A DNA stretch of 64,000 nucleotides from Paractinoplanes deccanensis (GCF_016862115.1 NZ_BOMI01000175.1:1-64000); one strand, 5' to 3'; positions 41,718-50,532 are shown, numbered from the stretch's first letter. Program-made: numbers and translations. Notes: a model not told the origin generated them from the letters alone.

Positions 41718-42427
41718 TAGGAGGCGGCGACGGCGGCTTCGACTGTTGTCTCGTGGCGGCCCAGGAAGACCGGGTCTCGGTGGGAGAGGACGTCGGCTAC
41801 GGCCTTCACGATGGCGCCTCGTTCGCGGATCACCGAGTTGCGCCACGGGGCCTTGTAGACCTTGACCGAGTCGTCGCCGACGCCGTTTGTCTCGATGCCC
41901 TGGGTGCGGCACAGGGCTATGGCCCGGTCCAGGTGGTAGGTCTGGGTGACGATGGTGGCCTCGGTGACACCGAAGATGCGCTTGGCCCGGGCGCACGAGT
42001 CGTACGTGTCGAAGCCCGCGTAGTCGAGGGCGATGCTCGTGGCGGGCACGCCGTGGGCGATCAGGTAGACCTGCATGGAGCCGGGCTCGTCGTACTCCCA
42101 GCGGCCGTGGTCGCCGGAGACCAGGATGGCCTTGACCTTGCCGGTCTCGTAGAGGCGGCGGGCGATGTCGAGGCGGGCGGCCAGGAACGGCGAGGGGGAG
42201 CCGTCGGCGTACACCTCGGCGCCGAGCACGATGGCGACCGGTGCGGCGGGCACCGAGGCCTCGCTGTAGACGTGGCCGCGCGCCTGGCCGCGCACCCACA
42301 ACTCGCCGGTGAGAATGACGGCGGCACCCAGCACGGCCACGACGAGGCCCGCGATGGTCAGGCGGCGGGCGTGGCGCGAGACGAAACGCAAGATCGGCAC
42401 GCGGATGACGATGCCAGAGCGGGTCAA
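41717..42427 (-). CDS. SanA/YdcF-like DUF218 membrane protein
   Basis: A 236-residue protein with one N-terminal membrane helix (about 22-44) followed by a DUF218 domain: VAIVLGAEVYADGSPSPFLAARLDIARRL, ILVSGDHG, and TYDSCARAKRIFGV. SanA of E. coli is linked to envelope barrier function. The start is TTG 42427, or alternatively GTG 42400. Confidence 0.85.
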   Translation of the reverse strand: MTRSGIVIRVPILRFVSRHARRLTIAGLVVAVLGAAVILTGELWVRGQARGHVYSEASVPAAPVAIVLGAEVYADGSPSPFLAARLDIARRLYETGKVKAILVSGDHGRWEYDEPGSMQVYLIAHGVPATSIALDYAGFDTYDSCARAKRIFGVTEATIVTQTYHLDRAIALCRTQGIETNGVGDDSVKVYKAPWRNSVIRERGAIVKAVADVLSHRDPVFLGRHETTVEAAVAAS

Positions 42428-42441
42428 GGCAGCATGGCGGA

Positions 42442-43167
42442 GTGCTCACGCTCGACGACCTCGCCACCGCGACCCGCCACGACCCGCTGATGATCTGGGC
42501 CGCCGACCGGCCCGAGGCCCGCGTCTTCGCCCGTGCCGGCGCCGTCGCGGTCGCCTGCCCGGATCTCTCCCGGCGCGACCGGATGCCCGTGCACGGCGAT
42601 CCGGACGCCGTCGCCGACCTGCTGCGTGACGTGTTGCCGCTGGTCGGGCCGTCGTATCGGCCGCTCGGCGACGAGGCGCTGCTCACCGCCGTGGCCGAGC
42701 GCCTGCCCACGGTCGAAGTCGCGGGCCGGTTCGGCTGGATGGACACGGCGAGGCCGCCCGCCTACGGCGGCGGCGAGGAGCAGCCGCATTGGCTGGGGCC
42801 GGGCGAGTTGGCCGAGGTCACGGCGCTGCTCGCGGACGCCTTTCCCGAGTCGTACGCCCGTCCGGGCGGTTCCGGGGTCCGTCGTTGGGCGGGTGTGCGG
42901 GGTGCGGACGGCGCCCTGCTCGCCGTGGCGGCGGACGCGTGGTCGAGCGCCCGCGTCGGTTTCCTGGCCGGCGTGGCGACGGCGACCGGGACGCGCGGCC
43001 GTGGGCTCGCGGCGAGCCTGTGCTCCTTCGTCACCCGCGAGCTGCTGGCCGGCCGCGACCGGGTGGCGCTGTTCGTGGACTACTGGAACAGCGCCGCCCT
43101 GGCCACGTACGAGAAACTCGGTTTTGCCCTGCGGCCGATCGCGGCGGCCCACGTCAGCGGATCGTGA
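42442..43167 (+). CDS. GNAT-family N-acetyltransferase
   Basis: A 241-residue protein with an N-terminal region of unknown fold and a C-terminal GNAT domain (about 115-235). GVATATGTRGRGLAASLCSFVTREL carries the acetyl-CoA loop (TRGRGLA), followed by YWNSAALATYEKLGF. It is probably of the FR47 type. The start at GTG 42442 is divergent from the SanA-like gene, with only 14 nt between. The 3' end overlaps the GH3 gene by 14 nt. Confidence 0.85.
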   Translation: MLTLDDLATATRHDPLMIWAADRPEARVFARAGAVAVACPDLSRRDRMPVHGDPDAVADLLRDVLPLVGPSYRPLGDEALLTAVAERLPTVEVAGRFGWMDTARPPAYGGGEEQPHWLGPGELAEVTALLADAFPESYARPGGSGVRRWAGVRGADGALLAVAADAWSSARVGFLAGVATATGTRGRGLAASLCSFVTRELLAGRDRVALFVDYWNSAALATYEKLGFALRPIAAAHVSGS

Positions 43168-45400
43168 ACCCCGCTCGCAGCAGGTCGCGCTCGCGCGAGC
43201 TCGGCCCCACCAGCAGCTCGAAGTCGCCCGGCTCGACGACGCGCCGGCCGTCCGCGGTGACCAGCGAACAGGCGCTCGCCGGCAGCTCGATCTCGACCCG
43301 GCGGCTCTCGCCCGGCGGCACCGAGACCTGGCGGTACGTCTTGAGCTCGCGCCCCGCCCACGTGACGCTCGTGACCAGGTCGCTCACGTACGCCTGAACC
43401 GTCTCGACCGCCGGGCGCCCGCCGGTGTTGGTGAGCGTGACCGTCGCGCGCACCACGCCGTCGGCGCCCACCTCGGGGGTGGTGACCGTGAGGTCCGAGT
43501 AGTCGATCGTCGTGTAGCTGAGGCCCTCGCCGAACGCGAACAGCGGGTCCTGGGTGAGGTCGGCGTAGCGGTTGCCGTGCTGGCCGCGGACGGTGTTGTA
43601 GTAGACCGGCTGCTGGCCGACGTGACGCGCCACCGACAGCGGCAGCCGGCCGGACGGCTCGATCAGGCCCAGCACCAGCTCGGCGATCGCCCGGCCGCCG
43701 CGCATGCCCGGGTTGAACGCCTGGATGATCGCCGCCGCGTTCAGCGCCGACTCGGGCAGCACCGACGGCTTCGACTGCACCAGCACGACGATCATCGGGG
43801 TCTTGGTGGCCGCGATCGCGTCGAGCAGCGCGATCTGGCCGCCCTGCAGCTCCAGGGTGGCCGTCGACTTGTGCTCGCCGGTCAGGTTGACCGTGTCGCC
43901 GACCACCACGACCGCGTAGTCCGCCCGGATCGCCTTGTCGCGGGCGATGTCGATGAGGTGGCGGTCGACCGGCGCGGCCTGCGAGATCGGCGGGCGCGGC
44001 TGCCCGTCCGGGTAGGTCTCGCCCTCCGGGTCGGGCACCAGCCGCTCGATGTCGGCGCCGCGCGCGTGGTCGATGTCCCAGCCGGCCGGGGCGACCGCGC
44101 GGAAGCCGTCAAGCACCGTCTCGATCATCTCGCGGGGCTGGCCGTCGGGCAGCCAGTCGATCTGGCCGGAGTCGCCGGCCCAGTCGCCGAGCTGCGCGGA
44201 CGGCGAGTCGGCGTTGGGGCCGATCACGGCGACGCGGCGGAACTTCGCGGCCGGGTCGAGCGGCAGCGTGCCGTCGTTGCGCAGCAGGATCAGCGAACGG
44301 CGGGCCACCTCGAGGTTGAGCTCGCCGTGCTCGGCCGAGCCGATCACCAGCTTCTGCCGCTCGGGGTCGGGGGCGCGCGGGTCCTCGAAGAGGCCGAGCT
44401 CGAACTTCAGGCGCAGGATCCTGCGTACGGCCTCGTCGATCTCCTCCTCGGCGAGCAGGCCGCGCTCGACCGCCTCCTGCGCGCCCTCGAAGAAGCCCGG
44501 CGTCACCATGATCAGGTCGTTGCCGGCCTTGACGGCGACCGCGGCGGCCTCGGCGTAGTCGGCGCAGACGCGCTGCTCCCAGACCATGCGGCCGACGTTG
44601 TCCCAGTCGGTGACGAGCGTGCCGGTGAAGCCCCACTCCTGCTTCAGGACGTCGTTGAGCAGCCACTTGTTGGCGGTGATCGGCACGCCGTCCATCGACT
44701 GGTAGCCGAGCATGAAGACCCGGCAGCCCTCGCGGGCGACCCGCTCGAACGGCGGCAGGAACCACGAGCGCAGCTTGCGCGGGCTCAGGTCGGCCTCGCT
44801 GGCGTCGCGGCCGCCCTGCGTCTCGGAGTAGCCGGCGAAGTGCTTGGCGGTGGCGAGGATCGCGGTCGGGTCGGTCAGGCCGCCGCCCTGGTAGCCGCGG
44901 ATCATCGCGGAGGCCAGCTCGCCGATGAGGAACGGGTCCTCGCCGAAAGTTTCGTCCACCCGGCCCCAGCGAAGATCGCGGGTGATGCACAGCACGGGGG
45001 AGAAGGTCCAGTGGATGCCGGTCGCCGAGACCTCGACGGCGGTCGTCCGGGCGACCCGCTCGAGCAGGCCGGCGTCCCAGCTGCCGGCCATGGCGAGCTG
45101 CGTCGGGAAGATCGTCGCGCCCGGCCAGAACGAGTGGCCGTGGATGCAGTCCTCGGCGGTGAGCAGCGGGATCTGCAGCCGGGTCTTGGCGACCAGGTCG
45201 ATCGCCTCGAGCATCTTCTGCGGCGACGTGTGCAGGATCGAGCCGGCGAGCTTCTCGCTGACGATCTCCTTCACGTCGCCGCGGGCGTCGAGCTGGAGCA
45301 TCTGCCCGACCTTCTCGGGCAGCGTCATCCGGCTGATCAGGTCGTCGACCCGCCGGTCGACGGGAAGGGACGGATCCCTGTACGGGGGGACGTCGGGCAC
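43154..45400 (-). CDS. Glycoside hydrolase family 3 beta-glucosidase
   Basis: A 748-residue GH3 enzyme. It has the N-terminal catalytic barrel (MTLPEKVGQML, HGHSFWPGATIFP, AKHFAGYSETQGG), the nucleophile Asp in LVTDWDNVG (about residue 264), the (alpha/beta)6 domain with the VVVVGDTVNLTGEHKS loop, and a C-terminal FnIII-like domain (from about 650). There is no signal peptide, so it acts inside the cell on imported oligosaccharides or glucosides. GTG is preceded by CCGGAGG. It is regulated by the operator pair at 45472-45504. Confidence 0.94.
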   Translation of the reverse strand: MPDVPPYRDPSLPVDRRVDDLISRMTLPEKVGQMLQLDARGDVKEIVSEKLAGSILHTSPQKMLEAIDLVAKTRLQIPLLTAEDCIHGHSFWPGATIFPTQLAMAGSWDAGLLERVARTTAVEVSATGIHWTFSPVLCITRDLRWGRVDETFGEDPFLIGELASAMIRGYQGGGLTDPTAILATAKHFAGYSETQGGRDASEADLSPRKLRSWFLPPFERVAREGCRVFMLGYQSMDGVPITANKWLLNDVLKQEWGFTGTLVTDWDNVGRMVWEQRVCADYAEAAAVAVKAGNDLIMVTPGFFEGAQEAVERGLLAEEEIDEAVRRILRLKFELGLFEDPRAPDPERQKLVIGSAEHGELNLEVARRSLILLRNDGTLPLDPAAKFRRVAVIGPNADSPSAQLGDWAGDSGQIDWLPDGQPREMIETVLDGFRAVAPAGWDIDHARGADIERLVPDPEGETYPDGQPRPPISQAAPVDRHLIDIARDKAIRADYAVVVVGDTVNLTGEHKSTATLELQGGQIALLDAIAATKTPMIVVLVQSKPSVLPESALNAAAIIQAFNPGMRGGRAIAELVLGLIEPSGRLPLSVARHVGQQPVYYNTVRGQHGNRYADLTQDPLFAFGEGLSYTTIDYSDLTVTTPEVGADGVVRATVTLTNTGGRPAVETVQAYVSDLVTSVTWAGRELKTYRQVSVPPGESRRVEIELPASACSLVTADGRRVVEPGDFELLVGPSSRERDLLRAGFTIR

Positions 45401-45471
45401 GCGCGCCTCCGGTCGCTCACGACCGCGGTGGCACGGTCATCGAAACACGAACGACTCGGAGTCTGACAGTT

Positions 45472-45504
45472 CGGAACCGGTTCCGGCAGCCCGGAACGGT
45501 TCCG
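45472..45504. promoter_or_regulatory. Double LacI-type operator upstream of GH3
   Basis: CGGAACCGGTTCCG (45472-45485) is a perfect palindrome, followed by CGGAACGGTTCCG (45492-45504), about two helical turns away. Both have GGAAC arms and lie 70-105 nt upstream of the GTG start. This is the usual shape of LacI-family sugar-responsive repressor sites. The regulator is not in this window. Confidence 0.8.
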
Positions 45505-45539
45505 AAACTTTTCTTATCAGTTTCCCACCGCGTCAGATG

Positions 45540-45773
45540 TCAGTGGTCGGGGTCGCTCTCGTCGATGCTGGGCACCTCCAGGCCGGCCGCCTCGATGGCG
45601 TCCAGGCGGGCCTCGGCGGCCTCCTTCTCGCGCTGCGCGAGAGTGGCGTACTCGGCGAGGGCGCTCGGGTCCTCGGTGTCCTCCAGCTTGTCGAAGAAGC
45701 GCTGCGTGGTGCGGACGGCCTCGGCGTACGCCGCCGCGGCCTCGCGGATCGCGATGATCGTCTGGTCTGCCAT
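45540..45773 (-). CDS. Small alpha-helical protein
   Basis: A 77-residue acidic protein, helical throughout: MADQTIIAIREAAAAYAEAV then RFFDKLEDTEDPSALAEYATLAQREKEAAEARLDAI. It is probably coiled-coil. ATG 45773 is chosen over a longer frame because it removes an unlikely N terminus, and TATGAC lies 7 nt upstream. No family is recognised. Confidence 0.6.
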   Translation of the reverse strand: MADQTIIAIREAAAAYAEAVRTTQRFFDKLEDTEDPSALAEYATLAQREKEAAEARLDAIEAAGLEVPSIDESDPDH

Positions 45774-45837
45774 GCGCCAAGTCATACCAGAGAAGAACCG
45801 GCCGGTCGCGCCGTGCGGCCAGACCATGATCGGGCTC

Positions 45838-46536
45838 TCATGGCGCCGCGTCCGCGCGGTCGCGCAGGCCGGACAGATCCCACACGATGATGCGGCCGTA
45901 CCGGCTGCTCACCAGGTGGGAACGGCGCATGTCGCGCAGGGCCTTGTGCACGGAGATCTCCGCGGCGCCGCACAGGGTGGCCAGTTCGGGCTGGGTGAGC
46001 CGGATGCCGATCTCCAGGGCGCCCTCTCTCGATCGCAGCCCGTGGAAGTCGGCCAATTCGGTGAGGATGCGCGCCAGCCTGGTCTTGACCGGGTACGACG
46101 TGAAGTCGATCCTTCGCCGGTTCGACCATCGCAGCCGTTCCCCGACCGTCGCGGCAAGAGCGACGGCGGCCGGTGGATGGCTGGTGAGAAACGGCGCGAA
46201 GTCCCTGACCTGGATCAGCCGGACGGTGCCCGGCCCGCACATCGTCACGGTCGCGGAGCGGGGGAGCTGGTTGAGCGCGCCCATCTCGCCGACGAGGTCA
46301 CCGGCGACCCTGATCGACAGAAGCGCGGGCCGTCCGTCCGGCATCTCCGCGGTCACCTTCACGACGCCGCGGCGGATGAGCGCGACGTACGAGCCGTGCT
46401 CGCCCTCCCTCATGAGGATGCGCCCGGTCGGCAGCCGTTGCTCGGTGCCGAGCCGGAGCAGCGCCGCCGCGGTGGGCGGGCTCAGCCGGGCCATGAAGGT
46501 GCGCGGCGGCCAGGCGCGGATCTTGGTGTCGGGCAT
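45838..46536 (-). CDS. Crp/Fnr-family transcriptional regulator
   Basis: A 232-residue regulator with a cyclic-nucleotide-binding-type barrel (GRILMREGEHGSYVALIRRG, LVGEMGALNQLPRSATVT) and a C-terminal winged helix (LTQPELATLCGAAEISVHKA). The GE motif and PRSAT resemble the cNMP phosphate-binding cassette GEM...xRSAT, so cAMP or cGMP binding is possible. SD AGGAG precedes ATG. TAGCGT at 46567-46572 on the minus strand is a likely -10. It diverges from the cyclase-homology gene at 46717. Confidence 0.9.
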   Translation of the reverse strand: MPDTKIRAWPPRTFMARLSPPTAAALLRLGTEQRLPTGRILMREGEHGSYVALIRRGVVKVTAEMPDGRPALLSIRVAGDLVGEMGALNQLPRSATVTMCGPGTVRLIQVRDFAPFLTSHPPAAVALAATVGERLRWSNRRRIDFTSYPVKTRLARILTELADFHGLRSREGALEIGIRLTQPELATLCGAAEISVHKALRDMRRSHLVSSRYGRIIVWDLSGLRDRADAAP

Positions 46537-46716
46537 CGCAGGCTCCTGCGGCTTTCGGTGCCCGGAACGCTACCGAGTGAGGCGGCCCACAGATAGGCGG
46601 TCGCCAATGCCCGACAGCCGTCCTGTGATGCGGCGGAAATCCCATATTCGTACGGGGTGCTCGGCCCCGCACGGGCCTAGGAAGGGAACAGCCGGACGCG
46701 TTCGAGGGAGGCCCAG

Positions 46717-47484
46717 ATGGAAGAACGTTCCCGCTCCTATCGCCGATTGGTGATCGTCGCCGATACCGAGCTCTACAGCGCGCGGAACTCGGTTCTCCAG
46801 CACTACGCGCAGGCCGCGTTCGACGAGGCGCTCGCGTCCGCGGGCTCGGCGGCGGGCGTCGACCGGCAACAGTGGCACCGGCAGCCCAGCGGTGACGGGG
46901 AACTCGCGGTGCTGCCGCCGGACATCGACGAGCCTCTGCTGCTCAGTGCGTTCCTGCCGGCGTTGGACACGTATCTCCGCCGCTACAACGCCGACCGGGC
47001 GGCTCACGCGCGCGTTCGTCTCCGTGTCGCGATCCACCAAGGGCTGATCTTCCTCGACAGCCGCAACGGCTTCGCCGGCGGCGCGGTCAACGACGCCGCG
47101 CGGCTCGTCGATGCCCCGGTGCTCAAGTCCGCGTTCAAGGCTTTCCCGGAGGCCAACGTCGCGTGCATCGTCTCCGACACCATCCACCGCGACGTCGTGA
47201 CCGGTGGCTACGACGGCATCAGGCCCGAGCGCTTCCGGCGCGTCACGGTCGACCTGCCGGAGAAGAGCTTCAGCGCGGTCGCCTGGATCCAGATCGTCGG
47301 CGAGGACGTCACGTCGACGCGGGCCGAGGCCGCAGCGGCGGCAAGCCGGCCGCGGCTGGCCGCACACCACGGCGGCACCAGCGTCGGCGATGTCAGCAAC
47401 GCGGGCGACGGCCAGGTGGTGATCGGTGAGGGCGCTACGGGCGTCGGTTACTGGGGCGGCGGGAGGGGCCGGGGCTATGAGTGA
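46717..47484 (+). CDS. Class III nucleotide-cyclase-homology protein with C-terminal signalling motif
   Basis: A 255-residue protein. Residues about 8-190 form a class III cyclase homology domain. VIVADTELYS places Asp16 at the first metal site, GDGELAVLP places Asp60 at the second, and GGAVNDAARLVDAP carries the Asn125/Arg129 pair used in transition-state binding. The domain is diverged and may be a sensor. The C terminus (224-240), GDVSNAGDGQVVIGEGA, is a Gly/Asn/Gln motif echoed in the next protein. SD GGGAGG precedes ATG. It overlaps the next gene by 8 nt. Confidence 0.75.
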   Translation: MEERSRSYRRLVIVADTELYSARNSVLQHYAQAAFDEALASAGSAAGVDRQQWHRQPSGDGELAVLPPDIDEPLLLSAFLPALDTYLRRYNADRAAHARVRLRVAIHQGLIFLDSRNGFAGGAVNDAARLVDAPVLKSAFKAFPEANVACIVSDTIHRDVVTGGYDGIRPERFRRVTVDLPEKSFSAVAWIQIVGEDVTSTRAEAAAAASRPRLAAHHGGTSVGDVSNAGDGQVVIGEGATGVGYWGGGRGRGYE

Positions 47485-49657
47485 CGACGCCGGCGACGAC
47501 GCCACGACCGTCCCCGCCGAGAGTGCGGAGCCACCGCCGGAGCCGCCGGCTCCGGCCGACGAGATGCCCGAGGACTTCGCGGTCTCGACCGAGGCCATCG
47601 GCCAGAAGGACGCCCAGCAAGATCTGGACAGCATGCTCGGCCGCAGGCCCGGCACGGCGGCCGGCAACATCCAGAACCGGGGCCAGACGGCGGTCGGCGC
47701 GGGCGCCATGGCGGCCGAGGCGATCATCTCCACCACGATCAACATGGGCAAGAAGAGCAAGAGCTGGCGCGGCGACCTGCAACGCGCGCACGTCGAGGCC
47801 CTGATCGAGAGGTACGTGCGCAGCCGGTCCGACGACGACCTGAAGATCTCGCTCGAGACCCGGCGGGTGGTGTACCTCAACGCGCGGCCCGGCAGCGGAC
47901 GATACGCGGCAGCCCAGGTGGCCCTGGCCGCTCGTCACTCAGTGGACCGCGTGGCGCGGATCCAGGTGGCCCCGGGCACACGGCTCGCCGAGGTCGTCGA
48001 CGAGCAGGACTACTTCGCCGACGATCACGGGCACATCATCGACGCGGCCGAGGCGCACTCGATCGGCTTCGTCGACCTCCTGGCCATCGACAAGAAGATC
48101 AAGGGAAGCAACGCCACAGTCGTCGTCATCGGCCCGTTCGCGCGGCGAGGGCACGACCTCGGTCCCTATCTGTTCGAGCACCGGCGCTCGTCCGCGATGG
48201 ACGTCTTCCGCGGGCAGCTGATCGCGTGGTTGCGGGGCCGCAAGTGGTGCGTCGGGCCCTGCGGTGACGAGTGCCGCCTCGACTGCGTGCCGGGCTTCGT
48301 CGAGGCGTTCACCTCCACGGTGGCAGTGAGCCGGCACTTCGATGACTCCATGACCCTCGACGAGGCGTCGAGCATCGCCACGGCGCTGGTGGCAGCGGCC
48401 GAGCCGGGCATGGGCCTGGACGACGTGCTCGACGAGATCTTGCGCCGGCGGCTGTGGGACCAGGCGCGCGCCCTGCTGCGGGCGGACGACGACGAGGACC
48501 GCGACGACGGCAGGCCGTGGAGCGGGACCGCCGACTATCGGCGTGCCTTCCGCATCGCCTACGCGGTCCTGGAGGGCGCTCCGGTGTCCGCGGTGTTCCA
48601 CGCCGCCGACCGCCTGCTGGAGATCCAGCGCGGAGAGGGCGCGAGCGTGCCGGCCGAGACGACCGAGTGCGAGCTGGACTGCCTGCTTCCGGCCGGCATG
48701 CGGGGACAGGACCCGGCCGCGCTTCCCTCGGGACGGGCCCGGGTCGCGCGGCTGGCCAATCCCGAGCTGGTGCCGGCGCTGCTCGAGGTGGCGTGGAACG
48801 AGCGAGGCCTGGGATCCCGGCTCCTGCGCTGGCTGGACGGCCTGGCCGGTAACGACCGTCAGATCGTGCGCCTGCGCGCGGCGATCGTCGCCGGCCTTCT
48901 CTGCTTCCAGGACTTCGACGGCGTGACGCGCGAACTCGTCGAGCCGTGGGTGCGGAGCCGGCAGCAGCGCCTGCGCCAGGCAGCCGGCCTCAGCCTGATG
49001 ACCTGCGCTCGCGAGCCCGCGCTGCGCGGCCTGATCGAGGACAGGCTGCGAGCGTGGACGTACGAGGGCAACGCCTATACCCGTGACAGCGTCGCGTGGG
49101 CGTACGCCTATGGCCTGGGCGGTCAGCTGCCGTACGACGGGCTGCGCCGGCTGCGCCGGATCGGCGCGGACGGCTGGCAGCGCGGCAGCCTTCTGATCTC
49201 CCTCGGCGTGGACGAGACGTTCCGGGCGGACCGGGCCGCGATGGTGCTCGACGACCTGCGGTCGTGGATCGACGCGCCGGACGACGCCAAGCGCCTGCAG
49301 GTGCACGCGGCCCGCGCGTTCGTGCGGCTCGCGCGCCGCCGGGCCGGGGACGGCCCCGAGCTGGTGCGCCTGGCGGGCCTCTCGGCGATCGACGAGCGCC
49401 GGACGGCCGGGCTGTGGGCGGCGGCCCTGTGCCTGCCGTCCACCGCGGCCTCCGCGTGGGCCGAGCTGACCCGCTGGCTGGTCCTGAGCGCGGACGTCCC
49501 CGGGATGGACCGGCGGTTCCTCGCCCTCATGCGGGAGCTCGCCGGCGTACCGGCCCTGCGCAGCCGTGCCGCCCACCAGTGCCGGCACGTCTGGCGGCCC
49601 CAGCACCCGCGTAACCCCCTGCTCCCTTCCCTCGCTGCGATGATCGAGAGGACCTGA
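47477..49657 (+). CDS. NLR-like P-loop protein with helical repeats
   Basis: A 726-residue protein. An acidic/Pro-rich N terminus is followed at residues 63-77 by GNIQNRGQTAVGAGA, which aligns with the C-terminal motif of the preceding protein. Next comes a degenerate Walker A, ARPGSGRYA (136-144; Arg in place of Lys, Tyr in place of Ser/Thr), VVVIGPFARRG as a possible Walker B region, and then a long alpha-helical C-terminal half (about 330-720) with Leu/Arg/Ala-rich repeats (RLANPELVPALLEVAWNERG; LRQAAGLSLMTCAREP). This is the layout of a STAND/NLR-type sensor. Its start (ATG) overlaps the previous gene by 8 nt. Confidence 0.7.
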   Translation: MSDDAGDDATTVPAESAEPPPEPPAPADEMPEDFAVSTEAIGQKDAQQDLDSMLGRRPGTAAGNIQNRGQTAVGAGAMAAEAIISTTINMGKKSKSWRGDLQRAHVEALIERYVRSRSDDDLKISLETRRVVYLNARPGSGRYAAAQVALAARHSVDRVARIQVAPGTRLAEVVDEQDYFADDHGHIIDAAEAHSIGFVDLLAIDKKIKGSNATVVVIGPFARRGHDLGPYLFEHRRSSAMDVFRGQLIAWLRGRKWCVGPCGDECRLDCVPGFVEAFTSTVAVSRHFDDSMTLDEASSIATALVAAAEPGMGLDDVLDEILRRRLWDQARALLRADDDEDRDDGRPWSGTADYRRAFRIAYAVLEGAPVSAVFHAADRLLEIQRGEGASVPAETTECELDCLLPAGMRGQDPAALPSGRARVARLANPELVPALLEVAWNERGLGSRLLRWLDGLAGNDRQIVRLRAAIVAGLLCFQDFDGVTRELVEPWVRSRQQRLRQAAGLSLMTCAREPALRGLIEDRLRAWTYEGNAYTRDSVAWAYAYGLGGQLPYDGLRRLRRIGADGWQRGSLLISLGVDETFRADRAAMVLDDLRSWIDAPDDAKRLQVHAARAFVRLARRRAGDGPELVRLAGLSAIDERRTAGLWAAALCLPSTAASAWAELTRWLVLSADVPGMDRRFLALMRELAGVPALRSRAAHQCRHVWRPQHPRNPLLPSLAAMIERT

Positions 49658-49659
49658 CC

Positions 49660-50466
49660 ATGTCCACGGCATCCTTCGACGCCGGCCGTCCGCGCACGCG
49701 CTCGAACTGGTTCACCGCGCTGTTCGGCGCGACATCTGAGTCCCTGCCCCTCGAGGACTGGGCACTGCGCAACGAGCACTCCTGCCGGATCGACCCTTCC
49801 GAGCCCATCGAGCTGTTCGCCGAGGGCGACGTTCTCTCGTTCAAGATCTTTCCTTCGTACGAATGGAAGGGGCGCGCCGAGAGCAGGGAGGAGCTCTACG
49901 GCTTCGCCCAGCGGCTGATGCCGCGGGCGCGCGCGATCGTCGTCCGCCGGCTGCGGCCGATCGCCCGTGCTCACCCGCCGCAGCGGGCGGACCGGCTGGA
50001 GGAGGAGGTCAACAAGGCGCTCGAGGAGGACTGGCGCCGGCTGACCGACGGCGACCGGGAGCTCTGGTTTCGGGTGACCGTCCGCGTGGAGCACGACGAT
50101 CTCGTCCTCGAACAGCTCCGGCCCTACTGGGCCGCCCGGATCAAGGCAGAATGCGACCACCGGCTCGGCCTCCAGCGGGCCCACCAGGCCGACGAGCTGA
50201 CCCGGCGCTGGTCGGACATCTTCGAACACCTGGAGAGCGACCCGCGGGCGGCCGACGCGGCCCGGCTGAGCGAGGAGGTCTTCGCGAGCGTCTTCAGCAC
50301 CTACGTGGGCAACCGGCGAGAGGCGGTCAAGGACCTGCTGAACCTGCTTCGCGCCGCGGTGGACCGGCACAACGACGTCGGGCTGGGCCCGTCCGAGTAC
50401 ACCACCGCGTGGGACGAGGCGATCAAGGCGTTCCGGCGGCAGTACGGACTCGACCCCCAGGAGTGA
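49660..50466 (+). CDS. Third protein of the cyclase/NLR-like cassette, unknown family
   Basis: A 268-residue soluble protein beginning 2 nt after the previous stop. The N-terminal part has beta character (CRIDPSEPIELFAEGDVLSFKI) and is followed by long charged helices (about 75-130 and 160-250). It has the features of an SPFH-like or coiled-coil oligomerising protein (VRVEHDDLVLEQLRPYWAAR, then HRLGLQRAHQADELTRRW). It has no membrane segment. I do not recognise its family. Position and tight spacing say it belongs to the same transcription unit. Confidence 0.7.
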   Translation: MSTASFDAGRPRTRSNWFTALFGATSESLPLEDWALRNEHSCRIDPSEPIELFAEGDVLSFKIFPSYEWKGRAESREELYGFAQRLMPRARAIVVRRLRPIARAHPPQRADRLEEEVNKALEEDWRRLTDGDRELWFRVTVRVEHDDLVLEQLRPYWAARIKAECDHRLGLQRAHQADELTRRWSDIFEHLESDPRAADAARLSEEVFASVFSTYVGNRREAVKDLLNLLRAAVDRHNDVGLGPSEYTTAWDEAIKAFRRQYGLDPQE

Positions 50467-50532
50467 CCCGCTTCTCGCCGACTCACGGGCGAACGTGGTT
50501 GCCGAACGATCCTGGGAGTTGATACGGTCCTC

